64,000 nt of DNA from DAOUJI01 sp965197415 (GTDB lineage: Bacteria > Chloroflexota > Dehalococcoidia > Lucifugimonadales > JAGWBF01), in assembly GCA_965197415.1 (NCBI GenBank), contig OZ240207.1, forward strand, positions 248,001 to 312,000, given 5' to 3'. A program made the translations under genes and the position numbers. Shown piece by piece: positions 40,996 through 49,735 of the stretch. Numbering within the stretch: position 1 is the stretch's first letter; each line of letters opens with the position of its first letter. The notes under the pieces were generated by a model. The model saw only the letters and a list, made by a program, of their open reading frames with translations, did no database searches and was not told where the DNA came from.

Positions 40996-43659
40996 ATGAC
41001 CACATCCGAGTCTGTTGAAACGACCACACCCAGGTCCCTGGAAGGCATACGAATCGTTGACTTCACCTGGGTCCGCGCCGGACCGATAGCCACCCGGTGG
41101 CTGGGCACCCTTGGCGCCGAGGTCATCAAGGTCGAATGGCCCTTGAACATGGACATCCTGCGTAGCAACCGGTTTACGGCGGCTCCAGGAATGGTTCCCG
41201 GCCCCAACACTATTGGCCAGTTCAACGACACCAACGCCAACAAGCTGGGCATCACGGTCAACACCCGCACCGACAAGGGGTTGGATCTCATAAGGAGGCT
41301 CATCTCCACATCAGATGTGGTCATCGAAAACTTCAGCTCCCGGATAATGCAGCGCTGGAACCTGGGTTATGAGCAGCTGAAGGAGTTAAAGGAAGACATC
41401 ATCTACGTCTCCATGGCCGGGTTCGGGCATACAGGGCGCGACCACTACTACGGCACTATGGGTCCCGCCGCCCAAGCCCTGTCGGGGCTTACCTTCCAGT
41501 CCGGCCTGCCCGGAGAGCAGCCAGCCGGATGGGGGTGGTCGTACCTGGACGACACCGGCGGCATGTACGGCGCGATGACCGTACTGACGGCTCTCCACCA
41601 CCGGAGAAACACCGGCAAGGGCCAGCACGTGGACCTGTCCCAGATGATCACAGGAATCACTCTGACGGGATCCGCTTTCCTAGACAAATCAGTCAACAGC
41701 CGTACGGCTCGCCGAGAAGGCTACCCGCCCGGCAACCGTGCAGTCTGGCCGGGGACAGAGCTTGTCAGCAGCTATCGCGGCCCCACCGTGGCGCCCCACA
41801 ACTCCTACCCCACCAAGGGAGGCGAATACAACGGTTGGGCCGTCATTGTCTGTTTCTCCGATGAGGAGTGGAAGTCACTGGTGGACCTCATGGGCAACCC
41901 CGAATGGGCCCAGGCTGACAAGTACCAGACCATAAAGGGCCGTATTGACGCCCAGGAAGAGATGGACGCCGAGATAGCAAAGTGGACCCGGACGATGGGC
42001 AAGTATGAGCTGATGGAGAAGTGCCAGGCGGCTGGCGTCAGGGCCATGCCGGTGCAGAGCTCCCAGGACCGGGTGGAGAATGACCCCCAGATACAGTCAA
42101 GAGACTACTTCATGGAGCTTGAGCACCCGTTGATGGGCGTCAGAAAGTTCCAGATGCCTCCCTTCAGGCTGTCCAAGAGCCCGGGCAAGGTTTACAGGCC
42201 GTCGCCCCTCATAGGCCAGCACAATCGGGAGGTCTTCTCCGGGATGTTGGGGCTGAGCCACGACGAGCTTGCGGCGGGTTACGAGGACGGCACCTTCTGG
42301 CCGCCGACTATGGAGAAGTACGACTACATCGAGGAAATAATTAAGACCCCGCTGGGCGCTCCCAATGCCGAACCGCCCAAACCCGCGGACCCCAGGGCGT
42401 CCGGTGAACCCGAGCAGCATGGGCCTCTGCACGGACTCCGAGTGTTGGAGCTTGCGGACGTAAAGGGGCAGTGGTGCGGAAAGCTCATGGCGGACCTGGG
42501 CGCCGACGTCGTGAAGATAGAGCCGCCCGGCGGCGAGGCTACACGGACCCTGGGACCCTACTACGAAGACCTGCCCGACAGGGAAAGAAGCCTTTCCTTC
42601 TGGCACTACAACACGTCCAAGAGGGGAGTCACCCTCAGCCTCGACACGGCCGATGGCCGGGAGCTGTTCAAGGGAATGGCGGCCAAGGCGGACATAATAT
42701 TGGAGACTTTCGAGCCGGGCTACATGGCGGATAGAGGACTGGGCTACGACGAGCTGTCCAAGACCAACCCCGGCTTAATCATGTGCTCGCTGACCGACTT
42801 CGGCCAGAAAGGTCCGTGGGTCGGCTACAAGATGTCCGACCTGCTGCACCTGGCGGCGGGGGGCCAGATGGCCTCTTGCGGCTATGACGCCGAGGACGTG
42901 CCCGACGCATCGCCGATGGCGCCCGACGGCGGCAACGCCTATCACATGGGCGGGCACTTTGCTTATATCGGGATTATGGCTGCTCTGTCCCTCCGTGACG
43001 TAACCGGAGAAGGACAATACATCGATTCGTCGGTGCACGAGGCCTGCTGCCTTACAACCGAGTCCGCAGTGCCCACCTATCTCTACACGGGACTCGTTGT
43101 GGAACGCCACACCGGACGCCACGCCGCTGTCGGCCCGTCTGAAAACATTCAGATTCAGACCCAGGACGGCGGATATGTGAACACCACCCGCTCAGGGACC
43201 AACCTGAACCCCAGGAGGCTCAATAGTCTGGCGGAGTGGATGAACGAGCACGACATGGCAGGCGACCTCTTGGACGAGAAGTTCCAGACACAGCAGGCCA
43301 TCGAGGAAGGCCGGGAACACATCACCCGGATGATTGAGAGCTTCTTTGCCGTGCTGCCTCTGGACGACGCCTGGCGCGGAGGCCAGGAGCGGGACTTCCC
43401 CTGGGGGGCCATCAGGACCATGGACGAGCTGATGGAGGACCCTCACTTAGAGGACAGAGGGTTCTACGTGGACGTGAAACACCCCGAATTGGGCAAGTCC
43501 TTCGTCTATCCCGGCGGCGCCGCCATCTATAACGGTTCCCCGTGGGACATATCGAGAAGGGCGCCCCTCATCGGTGAGCACAACGTGGAGATTCTGTGCG
43601 GGGAGTTGGGCCTGAGCAAGGCCGAGCTCTCGGCCCTAGCCGAGGCCGGGGTGGTCTAA
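40996..43659 (+). CDS. Two-domain CoA-transferase: natural fusion of a CaiB/BaiF pair
   Basis: This 887-aa protein is a head-to-tail fusion. Residues 1-450 match the 38394 product (LEGIRIVDFTWVRAGPIATRW; catalytic SYLDDTGGMYGA with D185/D186). Residues from about 475 match the 39719 product (LRVLELADVKGQWCGKLMAD; NAYHMGGHFAYIG without Asp). A Pro/Asp-rich linker (PPKPADPRASGEPEQ) joins them. It arose by duplication of the adjacent pair and loss of the intervening stop and start. It transfers CoA to an unknown carboxylate and probably supplies acyl-CoAs to the beta-oxidation genes in this window. Confidence 0.87.
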   Translation: MTTSESVETTTPRSLEGIRIVDFTWVRAGPIATRWLGTLGAEVIKVEWPLNMDILRSNRFTAAPGMVPGPNTIGQFNDTNANKLGITVNTRTDKGLDLIRRLISTSDVVIENFSSRIMQRWNLGYEQLKELKEDIIYVSMAGFGHTGRDHYYGTMGPAAQALSGLTFQSGLPGEQPAGWGWSYLDDTGGMYGAMTVLTALHHRRNTGKGQHVDLSQMITGITLTGSAFLDKSVNSRTARREGYPPGNRAVWPGTELVSSYRGPTVAPHNSYPTKGGEYNGWAVIVCFSDEEWKSLVDLMGNPEWAQADKYQTIKGRIDAQEEMDAEIAKWTRTMGKYELMEKCQAAGVRAMPVQSSQDRVENDPQIQSRDYFMELEHPLMGVRKFQMPPFRLSKSPGKVYRPSPLIGQHNREVFSGMLGLSHDELAAGYEDGTFWPPTMEKYDYIEEIIKTPLGAPNAEPPKPADPRASGEPEQHGPLHGLRVLELADVKGQWCGKLMADLGADVVKIEPPGGEATRTLGPYYEDLPDRERSLSFWHYNTSKRGVTLSLDTADGRELFKGMAAKADIILETFEPGYMADRGLGYDELSKTNPGLIMCSLTDFGQKGPWVGYKMSDLLHLAAGGQMASCGYDAEDVPDASPMAPDGGNAYHMGGHFAYIGIMAALSLRDVTGEGQYIDSSVHEACCLTTESAVPTYLYTGLVVERHTGRHAAVGPSENIQIQTQDGGYVNTTRSGTNLNPRRLNSLAEWMNEHDMAGDLLDEKFQTQQAIEEGREHITRMIESFFAVLPLDDAWRGGQERDFPWGAIRTMDELMEDPHLEDRGFYVDVKHPELGKSFVYPGGAAIYNGSPWDISRRAPLIGEHNVEILCGELGLSKAELSALAEAGVV

Positions 43660-43751
43660 ACCGGCCCGCTATACCCATTGATGCCAAGCGCGTTGGCCTG
43701 GGACTGACGCCCGGCTACGAACGCCTTGTTGCTCTGAGATCTCTGCTCAGG

Positions 43752-43793
43752 TTGGCGCTGTTCTTGAGCGCCAAGCGTCGCTTGCCGTATTAT
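43752..43793 (+). promoter_or_regulatory. Promoter with inverted repeat for the RNA-repair operon
   Basis: TTGAGC (43764-43769), an 18-bp spacer and TATTAT (43788-43793) place the transcription start at the hen1 ATG (43800), so the mRNA should be leaderless. TTGGCGC-N9-GCGCCAA (43752-43774) overlaps the -35 box and is a candidate repressor or activator site. Confidence 0.55.
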
Positions 43794-43799
43794 TGAACC

Positions 43800-45200
43800 A
43801 TGCTTCTCACTATCTCCACTACGCACAACCCAGCCACCGACCTGGGCTTCCTGGTCCATAAGAACCCGGATCGAGTACAGTCGTATACGCTCTCCTTTGG
43901 GAAGGCCGTTGTCTTCTACCCTGAAGCTGAGAGTGACCGTTGCACCGTAGCTCTGCTCTTGGATATCGATCCGATAGGCCTTGTGCGCCCCAAGCCCGGT
44001 TCGCCTGGCTCCGGCGGTCGGCTGGAGCAGTATGTCAACGACCGCCCCTACGTCGCGTCATCACACTTGAGCGTGGCGATCGCATCCGTATTCGGTGATG
44101 CGCTAAGGGGCAGAAGCAGGGAGCGTCCAGACCTGGCGGAACAGGCGATTCCCCTCGAGGCGCAAATCCAAGTAGCGCCCTCTAGGGAAGGAGCGGACCT
44201 GGTCCACAAACTGTTCGAGCCCCTTGGCTATACCGTCGAAGTCCAGGAAATCCCACTGGACGGGCGATTTCCCGAGTGGGGCGCTAGCCCCTACTTCAGC
44301 CTCCGTCTCGCGTCGAAATCCCGGCTCCGGGATCTGCTTACGCACCTGTATGTGCTTCTGCCCGTGTTGGACGACGAAAAGCACTACTGGGTCGGCGACG
44401 ACGAGGTGGCCAAGCTGTTGCGTTTCGGAGAGGGTTGGTTGAGCAGCCATCCACAGCGAGACCTGATTTCGAATCGTTACCTGAAGCATCAGCGCAGCCT
44501 TGCGCGGCAGGCGCTGGCCCAACTGCTTGACTCTGGTGTGGCTGATCCCGGCGCCGATCCAGCAGGGCACGAGCAACAAGAGGAACAACTCGAAGCGCCG
44601 TTGCGATTGGGTGAGCAGCGAATAGAGGCGGTGCTGGCCGCGCTTCGAACGCTTGGCGCAACCAGGGTGCTCGACCTCGGTTGTGGTGAAGGAAGACTAA
44701 TCGGCGAGCTGCTCAAAGAGCCTGATATTCGTTCAGTAACCGGCCTCGACGCTTCACACCGAGCGTTGGAATCGGCGCACAGGCGTTTGCGCCTCGACAC
44801 CATGCCCGCCAACCAGCAGGAGCGTATCTCCCTGCTGCACGGATCGCTCACCTACTTGGACAAACGACTGTCCGGCTATGATGCGGTGATAGCTATGGAG
44901 GTAATCGAGCATATAGACATCCCACGCCTTGACGCATTTGAGGAAGTCGTGTTCGGAGCCGCTAAGCCCAGCGCGATGCTCATCACGACCCCCAACGCAG
45001 AGTACAACACGCTTTTCGACGGGCTCCCCACCGGAACGTTCAGGCATAACGACCATCGATTCGAGTGGACGCGGGAACAATTCCAGGACTGGTCGCGCCA
45101 GGTCGCGAACCGCCGCAAGTACAATGTTCGTTTCCACGACATCGGCCCTGAGCACGCGACTTGCGGAGCGCCGACTCAGATGGGTGTCTTCACCCGATGA
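43800..45200 (+). CDS. hen1: RNA 3'-terminal ribose 2'-O-methyltransferase Hen1
   Basis: This 466-aa protein is the bacterial Hen1. The N-terminal half (residues 1-250, LLTISTTHNPATDLGFLVHKN) is the domain that supports Pnkp ligase activity. The C-terminal half is a SAM methyltransferase with LDLGCGEGRL (291-300) and the metal site EVIEH (367-371) plus His in HNDHRFEW. Hen1 methylates the 2'-OH at the cleaved 3' end before ligation, so a repaired RNA resists a second cut. pnkp follows with a 4-bp overlap. No Shine-Dalgarno is present; a leaderless start is likely. Confidence 0.93.
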   Translation: MLLTISTTHNPATDLGFLVHKNPDRVQSYTLSFGKAVVFYPEAESDRCTVALLLDIDPIGLVRPKPGSPGSGGRLEQYVNDRPYVASSHLSVAIASVFGDALRGRSRERPDLAEQAIPLEAQIQVAPSREGADLVHKLFEPLGYTVEVQEIPLDGRFPEWGASPYFSLRLASKSRLRDLLTHLYVLLPVLDDEKHYWVGDDEVAKLLRFGEGWLSSHPQRDLISNRYLKHQRSLARQALAQLLDSGVADPGADPAGHEQQEEQLEAPLRLGEQRIEAVLAALRTLGATRVLDLGCGEGRLIGELLKEPDIRSVTGLDASHRALESAHRRLRLDTMPANQQERISLLHGSLTYLDKRLSGYDAVIAMEVIEHIDIPRLDAFEEVVFGAAKPSAMLITTPNAEYNTLFDGLPTGTFRHNDHRFEWTREQFQDWSRQVANRRKYNVRFHDIGPEHATCGAPTQMGVFTR

Positions 45201-47758
45201 ATATCACCATTCCCGAGCTGTGTCTTGTGGTCCTCATTGGCGCCTCGGGGTCGGGGAAGTCCACCTTCGCTGCCAGGCGCTTCAAACCTACAGAGGTGGT
45301 GTCCTCGGACGACTGTCGAGCGATGGTGGCAGACGACGCGAATGACCAGGGTGCAACGTCCGACGCCTTTGCAGTGCTTAATTTCATTACGGCTGCACGG
45401 CTGCGGACTGGACGCCTCACCGTCATTGATGCGACTAGCGTACAGCCGGAAGCGCGCAAGACTTTGGTCGGACTCGCCAGGGAACATGACTGTCTGCCTG
45501 TTGCTATAGCGCTGAACATGCCAGAGGAGTTATGCCTGGCCCGCAACAAAGAACGTCCCGAGCGGTCATTTGGCCCGCACGTTGTGCGTCGTCAGGCAGA
45601 ACAGCTCAGGCGATCGCTGCGCGGGTTGAAACGCGAGGGCTTCCGGTATGTGTTCGTGCTCAACTCCCCCGAAGAGGTTGAAGCAGTCACCATTGAGCGG
45701 GTGCCCCTGTGGGTCAACTTACGGAACGAGCATGGGCCGTTTGACATCATCGGCGACGTGCACGGGTGTTTCGATGAACTCGTCACTCTCTTGAAACGCC
45801 TTGGGTACAGGTTTGAGGCCCGCGCTGACGCCGCCGGCGGAACCGACTTTTCCGTAACGCATCCGCAAGGACGCAAGGCCGTATTCGTTGGCGACCTTGT
45901 GGATCGTGGCCCGGGTGTCGTCAAGGTACTCAGACTGGTTATGTCCATGGCAGCGGACGGCACAGCCCTTTGCGTCTCGGGCAATCACGAATCCAAGCTC
46001 GTCCGCAAGCTCCAGGGCAGGAACGTGCAGGTGTCACATGGACTGGCGGAATCGCTCGCGCAATTGGATATAGAGTCCCCAGAGTTTCGACAGCAAGTTG
46101 CAGCGTTTCTAGACGGGCTGATCAGTCACTACGTGCTTGACGGCGGGGACCTGGTAGTGGCTCACGCAGGGCTGAAGGCAGAATACCAAGGCCGAGCCTC
46201 CGCGCGAGTTCGGGACTTCTGTCAATACGGCGAGACCACTGGAGAGACGGACGAGTTCGGTCTCCCGGTGCGCGCCAACTGGGCAAGCAGCTATCGTGGT
46301 CGGGCAATGGTGGTCTACGGCCACACCCCAGTTGTGGAGCCCGCCTGGCTCAACCGTACAATAAATATCGACACGGGCTGTGTGTTCGGCGGCAAGCTGA
46401 CCGCGCTGCGGTACCCGGAGAGAGAGCTTGTGTCGGTTTCAGCAGAACGGGTCTACTATGAACCGGTGAAGCCGCTGGCCGAGCCCGTCCAGCTTGAAGA
46501 ACCGGAGGCCCGCGCGGCACACCTGCTTGACATCGATGACGTGCTCGGAAAACGTATCGTCGAGACGCGGTTAAGGGGCAATATCACGGTGCGAGAGGAG
46601 AACGCGGCGGCAGCCCTAGAGGTTATGAGCCGTTTTGCCCTTGATCCCCGCTGGTTGGTGTATCTTCCGCCCACTATATCCCCCTGTGACACGTCCAAAC
46701 TCCCCGACATCCTTGAACATCCAACAGAGGTGTTCGCCTACTACCGTGACAACGGTGTGTCCAGCGTGGTCTGTGAGGAAAAGCACATGGGTTCGCGTGC
46801 TGTCGTAGTGGTGGGACGAGACGCCGCAGCCATTGAGCGACGCTTCGGCATCACGGGTGAAGGCATTGGCGCCTGCTATACGAGGACGGGAAGAAGGTTC
46901 TTTGAAGACCGCTCTCTTGAGACGCAGTTTCTGGAGCGTGTCTGTGCGGTGGTTACGACAGTCAGCCTTTGGGAGGAGTTGGGAACCGACTGGATTGCGC
47001 TGGACTGTGAACTCATGCCCTGGTCTCTAAAGGCCCAGGAGCTGCTCCGGGAGCAGTACGCGGCGGTGGGAGCAGCAGCGCGGAGGGACCTCTCCTCCGC
47101 GAAAACGCTCCTCCAGCAGACGACGGCCCGTGGCATCGACACTGGTGAGATGCTGCAGCGAGTCGATGAGCGGCTGCGCCTCGCGCAGCTTTACAGTGAC
47201 TCATATGCTCGGTACTGTTGGCCAGTGAATTCCCTTGCTGATATTCGCCTGGCGCCTTTCCACCTGCTGGCTAGCGAGGGCAACGTGCACACCGATAAGG
47301 ACCATGTGTGGCATATGAATGTGGCTGGTCGCTTGTCCCAAGCTAACCCGGGGTTATTCCAAGCCACCGAGCATAAGGTTGTGCACCTGGGCGCCTCGGA
47401 AGAGATTGAGGCCACAAGCTGGTGGGACGATCTGACAAAAAAGGGCGGCGAAGGCATGGTAGTCAAACCGATGAACTTTATTGCAACCGGCAGACGAGGC
47501 CTGGTTCAGCCCGCTATGAAGTGCCGTGGCGCCGAGTACCTGCGCATCATCTATGGTCCGGAGTACACCTTGCCGGAGAACATAGAACGCCTGCGGGATA
47601 GAGGTCTCTCCGCGAAGAGGTCGCTTGCGCTCCGGGAGTTTGCATTGGGCATAGAGGGATTACAGCGTTTTGTCGACCGAGAACCTCTCTACCGAGTGCA
47701 TGTGTGTGCCTTCGCTGTACTGGCTCTCGAAAGCGAGCCGGTCGACCCGCGGCTATGA
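45197..47758 (+). CDS. pnkp: Polynucleotide kinase-phosphatase-ligase Pnkp (RNA repair)
   Basis: This 853-aa three-module enzyme heals and seals RNA cut by ribotoxins. The kinase P-loop is GASGSGKST (15-23). The binuclear metallophosphatase has GDVHGCFDEL (from about 186), GDLVDRGPG and GNHES (about 261). The adenylyltransferase/ligase has nucleophile K529 in EEKHMGSRAVV and DCELMPW. I start at the ATG at 45197, which overlaps the hen1 stop as ATGA; the longer frame is not needed. It works as a heterotetramer with Hen1. Confidence 0.94.
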   Translation: MNITIPELCLVVLIGASGSGKSTFAARRFKPTEVVSSDDCRAMVADDANDQGATSDAFAVLNFITAARLRTGRLTVIDATSVQPEARKTLVGLAREHDCLPVAIALNMPEELCLARNKERPERSFGPHVVRRQAEQLRRSLRGLKREGFRYVFVLNSPEEVEAVTIERVPLWVNLRNEHGPFDIIGDVHGCFDELVTLLKRLGYRFEARADAAGGTDFSVTHPQGRKAVFVGDLVDRGPGVVKVLRLVMSMAADGTALCVSGNHESKLVRKLQGRNVQVSHGLAESLAQLDIESPEFRQQVAAFLDGLISHYVLDGGDLVVAHAGLKAEYQGRASARVRDFCQYGETTGETDEFGLPVRANWASSYRGRAMVVYGHTPVVEPAWLNRTINIDTGCVFGGKLTALRYPERELVSVSAERVYYEPVKPLAEPVQLEEPEARAAHLLDIDDVLGKRIVETRLRGNITVREENAAAALEVMSRFALDPRWLVYLPPTISPCDTSKLPDILEHPTEVFAYYRDNGVSSVVCEEKHMGSRAVVVVGRDAAAIERRFGITGEGIGACYTRTGRRFFEDRSLETQFLERVCAVVTTVSLWEELGTDWIALDCELMPWSLKAQELLREQYAAVGAAARRDLSSAKTLLQQTTARGIDTGEMLQRVDERLRLAQLYSDSYARYCWPVNSLADIRLAPFHLLASEGNVHTDKDHVWHMNVAGRLSQANPGLFQATEHKVVHLGASEEIEATSWWDDLTKKGGEGMVVKPMNFIATGRRGLVQPAMKCRGAEYLRIIYGPEYTLPENIERLRDRGLSAKRSLALREFALGIEGLQRFVDREPLYRVHVCAFAVLALESEPVDPRL

Positions 47759-48068
47759 AACACACCTCCGGGAGTAAGCGCCCAGGAAAACCGGTGGCCA
47801 ACAGAAGACTGCTTCTTGGCTGACACTGCCGATCTGTCCAGGTCCACCGTCCACGAGAACCCTAATCTCAGGTCCGGAGGCTGCGGCTGCCAACTCCGAT
47901 TTGTCCGATAGGACTATGTTGCTGAGTCTGAGAGGCTCGCAGGACTATCCACAATTCAAAGACGGTTCTGTCCACCGTTAGGTCAGCGCCCGCCTCTTCC
48001 ACATCGGCAAATGCGAAGGGAGCGCCTCTAGAGGCGCTCCCTCATACATTAACTGAAGTCAGTCGGGG
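47759..48068. terminator. Intergenic region with 26-bp perfect palindrome between convergent genes
   Basis: No gene is seen in these 310 bases. Residues 48017-48042 form a perfect palindrome, AGGGAGCGCCTC plus its complement around TA. It would fold into a 12-bp hairpin in either transcript and is placed to end both pnkp and the HAD gene. No U-run follows on either side, so it may be a weak terminator or an mRNA 3'-end stabiliser. Confidence 0.55.
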
Positions 48069-48440
48069 TTATTCGCCGTTCAGGTCCCACAGGTGGCCTA
48101 GGGCGTCGTCCACGTAGACGAAGTGGAACCCGGCTTTGTTGGCGTAGTGCAGGTCCATGTCCGTGTCGCCTATATGATAATACTCTTCAGCCGGGAACCG
48201 CTCCATTACATCAGGGAGCGTGTGCTTCAAGGCAATGAAGTCCACTTCTATCTCGGCCTGTTCCCACAGGTACTTCTGGTTGGCCAGGGTCCGGTCCGAG
48301 CAGCTTCCGATGATGTGGCCCAGGGCCTTCACCATGCGCACCATGTCAAGGGTCACGACTCCCGGAGGGTCGCCCACCTCAAGGGTGCCGTCTATGTCGA
48401 AGCTGATGAGCTTGGGCAGGTTCGGATTGTCGTCGGTCAT
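48069..48440 (-). CDS. HAD-superfamily hydrolase (small)
   Basis: This 123-aa protein has the HAD nucleophile motif SFDIDGTLE, Ser/Thr in GSCSDRTLAN, and YYHIGDTDMDLHYANKAG with the terminal acidic residues. It lacks a cap domain. Its ATG overlaps the hemL stop by 4 bp. A role as a small phosphatase is likely; the substrate is unknown. HAD genes following heme genes may remove phosphorylated by-products, but nothing here proves that. Confidence 0.8.
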   Translation of the reverse strand: MTDDNPNLPKLISFDIDGTLEVGDPPGVVTLDMVRMVKALGHIIGSCSDRTLANQKYLWEQAEIEVDFIALKHTLPDVMERFPAEEYYHIGDTDMDLHYANKAGFHFVYVDDALGHLWDLNGE

Positions 48441-49726
48441 AAGGAGATCTCCCGCAATGTTGCTGTCGCCGCCTCTATAGTGCTGTCGATGTCTTCGCCG
48501 GTGTGGGCAGTTGATACGAACCCCGCCTCGAATTGTGACGGGGCCAGGTAGACGCCCTTCTCCAACATTCCGTGGAAGAACGCGGCGTATGTTTTGGTGT
48601 CAGACGCTTCCGCGTCGGCCAGGCCGTTGACTGGGCCGGGATTGAAGAAAGAGGTCATCATGGAGCCGATGCGGTTGACGGACACGGCCCTTCCCGATTC
48701 CCGTGCGCCCTCAGCCAACCCGTCCGCCAATCGCGCCGCCTTGGATTCGAGCTGGTCGTACACACCAGGCTGTTTTAGAGCGGTCAGCGTGGCCATTCCC
48801 GCGGCCACGGCGATAGGGTTCCCGGACAGGGTGCCGGCTTGGTACATCGGTCCCAAGGGCGCCGCCATGTCCATCACGTCCGCCCGGCCTCCGTAGGCTC
48901 CTACGGGCAGCCCTCCGCCGATTATCTTGCCCAGGCATGTGATGTCCGCATGTGTTCCGTATCGTTCCTGGGCGCCGCCGTAGGCTATTCGGAAACCCGT
49001 GATGACCTCGTCGAATATCAGGAGGGCGTCGTTGTCGGAGCAGGCGCGTTGGAGACCTTCCAAGAACCCCTCCATCGGAAGGACCACTCCCATGTTTCCG
49101 GCTACCGGTTCGACGATAACGGCCGCTATCTGGCCGGGATATCCCTCAAAGAACCTCTCGACCGACGCAAGATCGTTGTACTCGGCCACCAGGGTCTGCT
49201 GGGCGTATGACTCGGGAACTCCGGCGCTGGTGGGAATGCCCAAGTCCAACGCTCCCGAACCCGCCTTTACTAGAAGGCCGTCGGCATGGCCGTGATAGCA
49301 CCCGGCGAACTTGATTATCTTGTCCCTCCCAGTGAAAGCGCGGGCGAGCCTCAGGGCGCTCATGCAGGCCTCGGTGCCGGAGTTAACCAGACGCACCCGC
49401 TCGATGGACTCGAAAGCGTCACAAACCAACTGGGCTAGCTCGACCTCCCCCGCCGTGGGAGCGCCGAAGCTTGTCCCTTTTTCTGCCGCCGCCTTGACGG
49501 CCTCCACGACCGTGGGGTGAGCGTGGCCGAGCGCCAGAGGCCCCCATGAGCCGAGGTAGTCTATGTATTCGTTTCCGTCTTCATCCCAGACCCGGCTGCC
49601 AGAGCCGCGCACCATAAACCTGGGGGTTCCCCCCACTGATCTGAACGCTCTGACTGGGCTGTTGACTCCGCCGGGGATTAGCCCCTGGGAGCGGTTGAAG
49701 AGGTCTTCAGAGCGGGATGGACCCAA
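48437..49726 (-). CDS. hemL: Glutamate-1-semialdehyde 2,1-aminomutase
   Basis: This 429-aa class III PLP aminotransferase-fold enzyme converts glutamate-1-semialdehyde to 5-aminolevulinate in the C5 route to heme and corrinoids. It has IPGGVNSPVRAF, FAGCYHGHADG, LLIFDEVITGFR and the PLP lysine K267 in CLGKIIGGG. It follows hemA by 9 bp, so both early steps are made from one mRNA. Confidence 0.96.
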   Translation of the reverse strand: MGPSRSEDLFNRSQGLIPGGVNSPVRAFRSVGGTPRFMVRGSGSRVWDEDGNEYIDYLGSWGPLALGHAHPTVVEAVKAAAEKGTSFGAPTAGEVELAQLVCDAFESIERVRLVNSGTEACMSALRLARAFTGRDKIIKFAGCYHGHADGLLVKAGSGALDLGIPTSAGVPESYAQQTLVAEYNDLASVERFFEGYPGQIAAVIVEPVAGNMGVVLPMEGFLEGLQRACSDNDALLIFDEVITGFRIAYGGAQERYGTHADITCLGKIIGGGLPVGAYGGRADVMDMAAPLGPMYQAGTLSGNPIAVAAGMATLTALKQPGVYDQLESKAARLADGLAEGARESGRAVSVNRIGSMMTSFFNPGPVNGLADAEASDTKTYAAFFHGMLEKGVYLAPSQFEAGFVSTAHTGEDIDSTIEAATATLREISL

Positions 49727-49735
49727 AGGAGCCTC

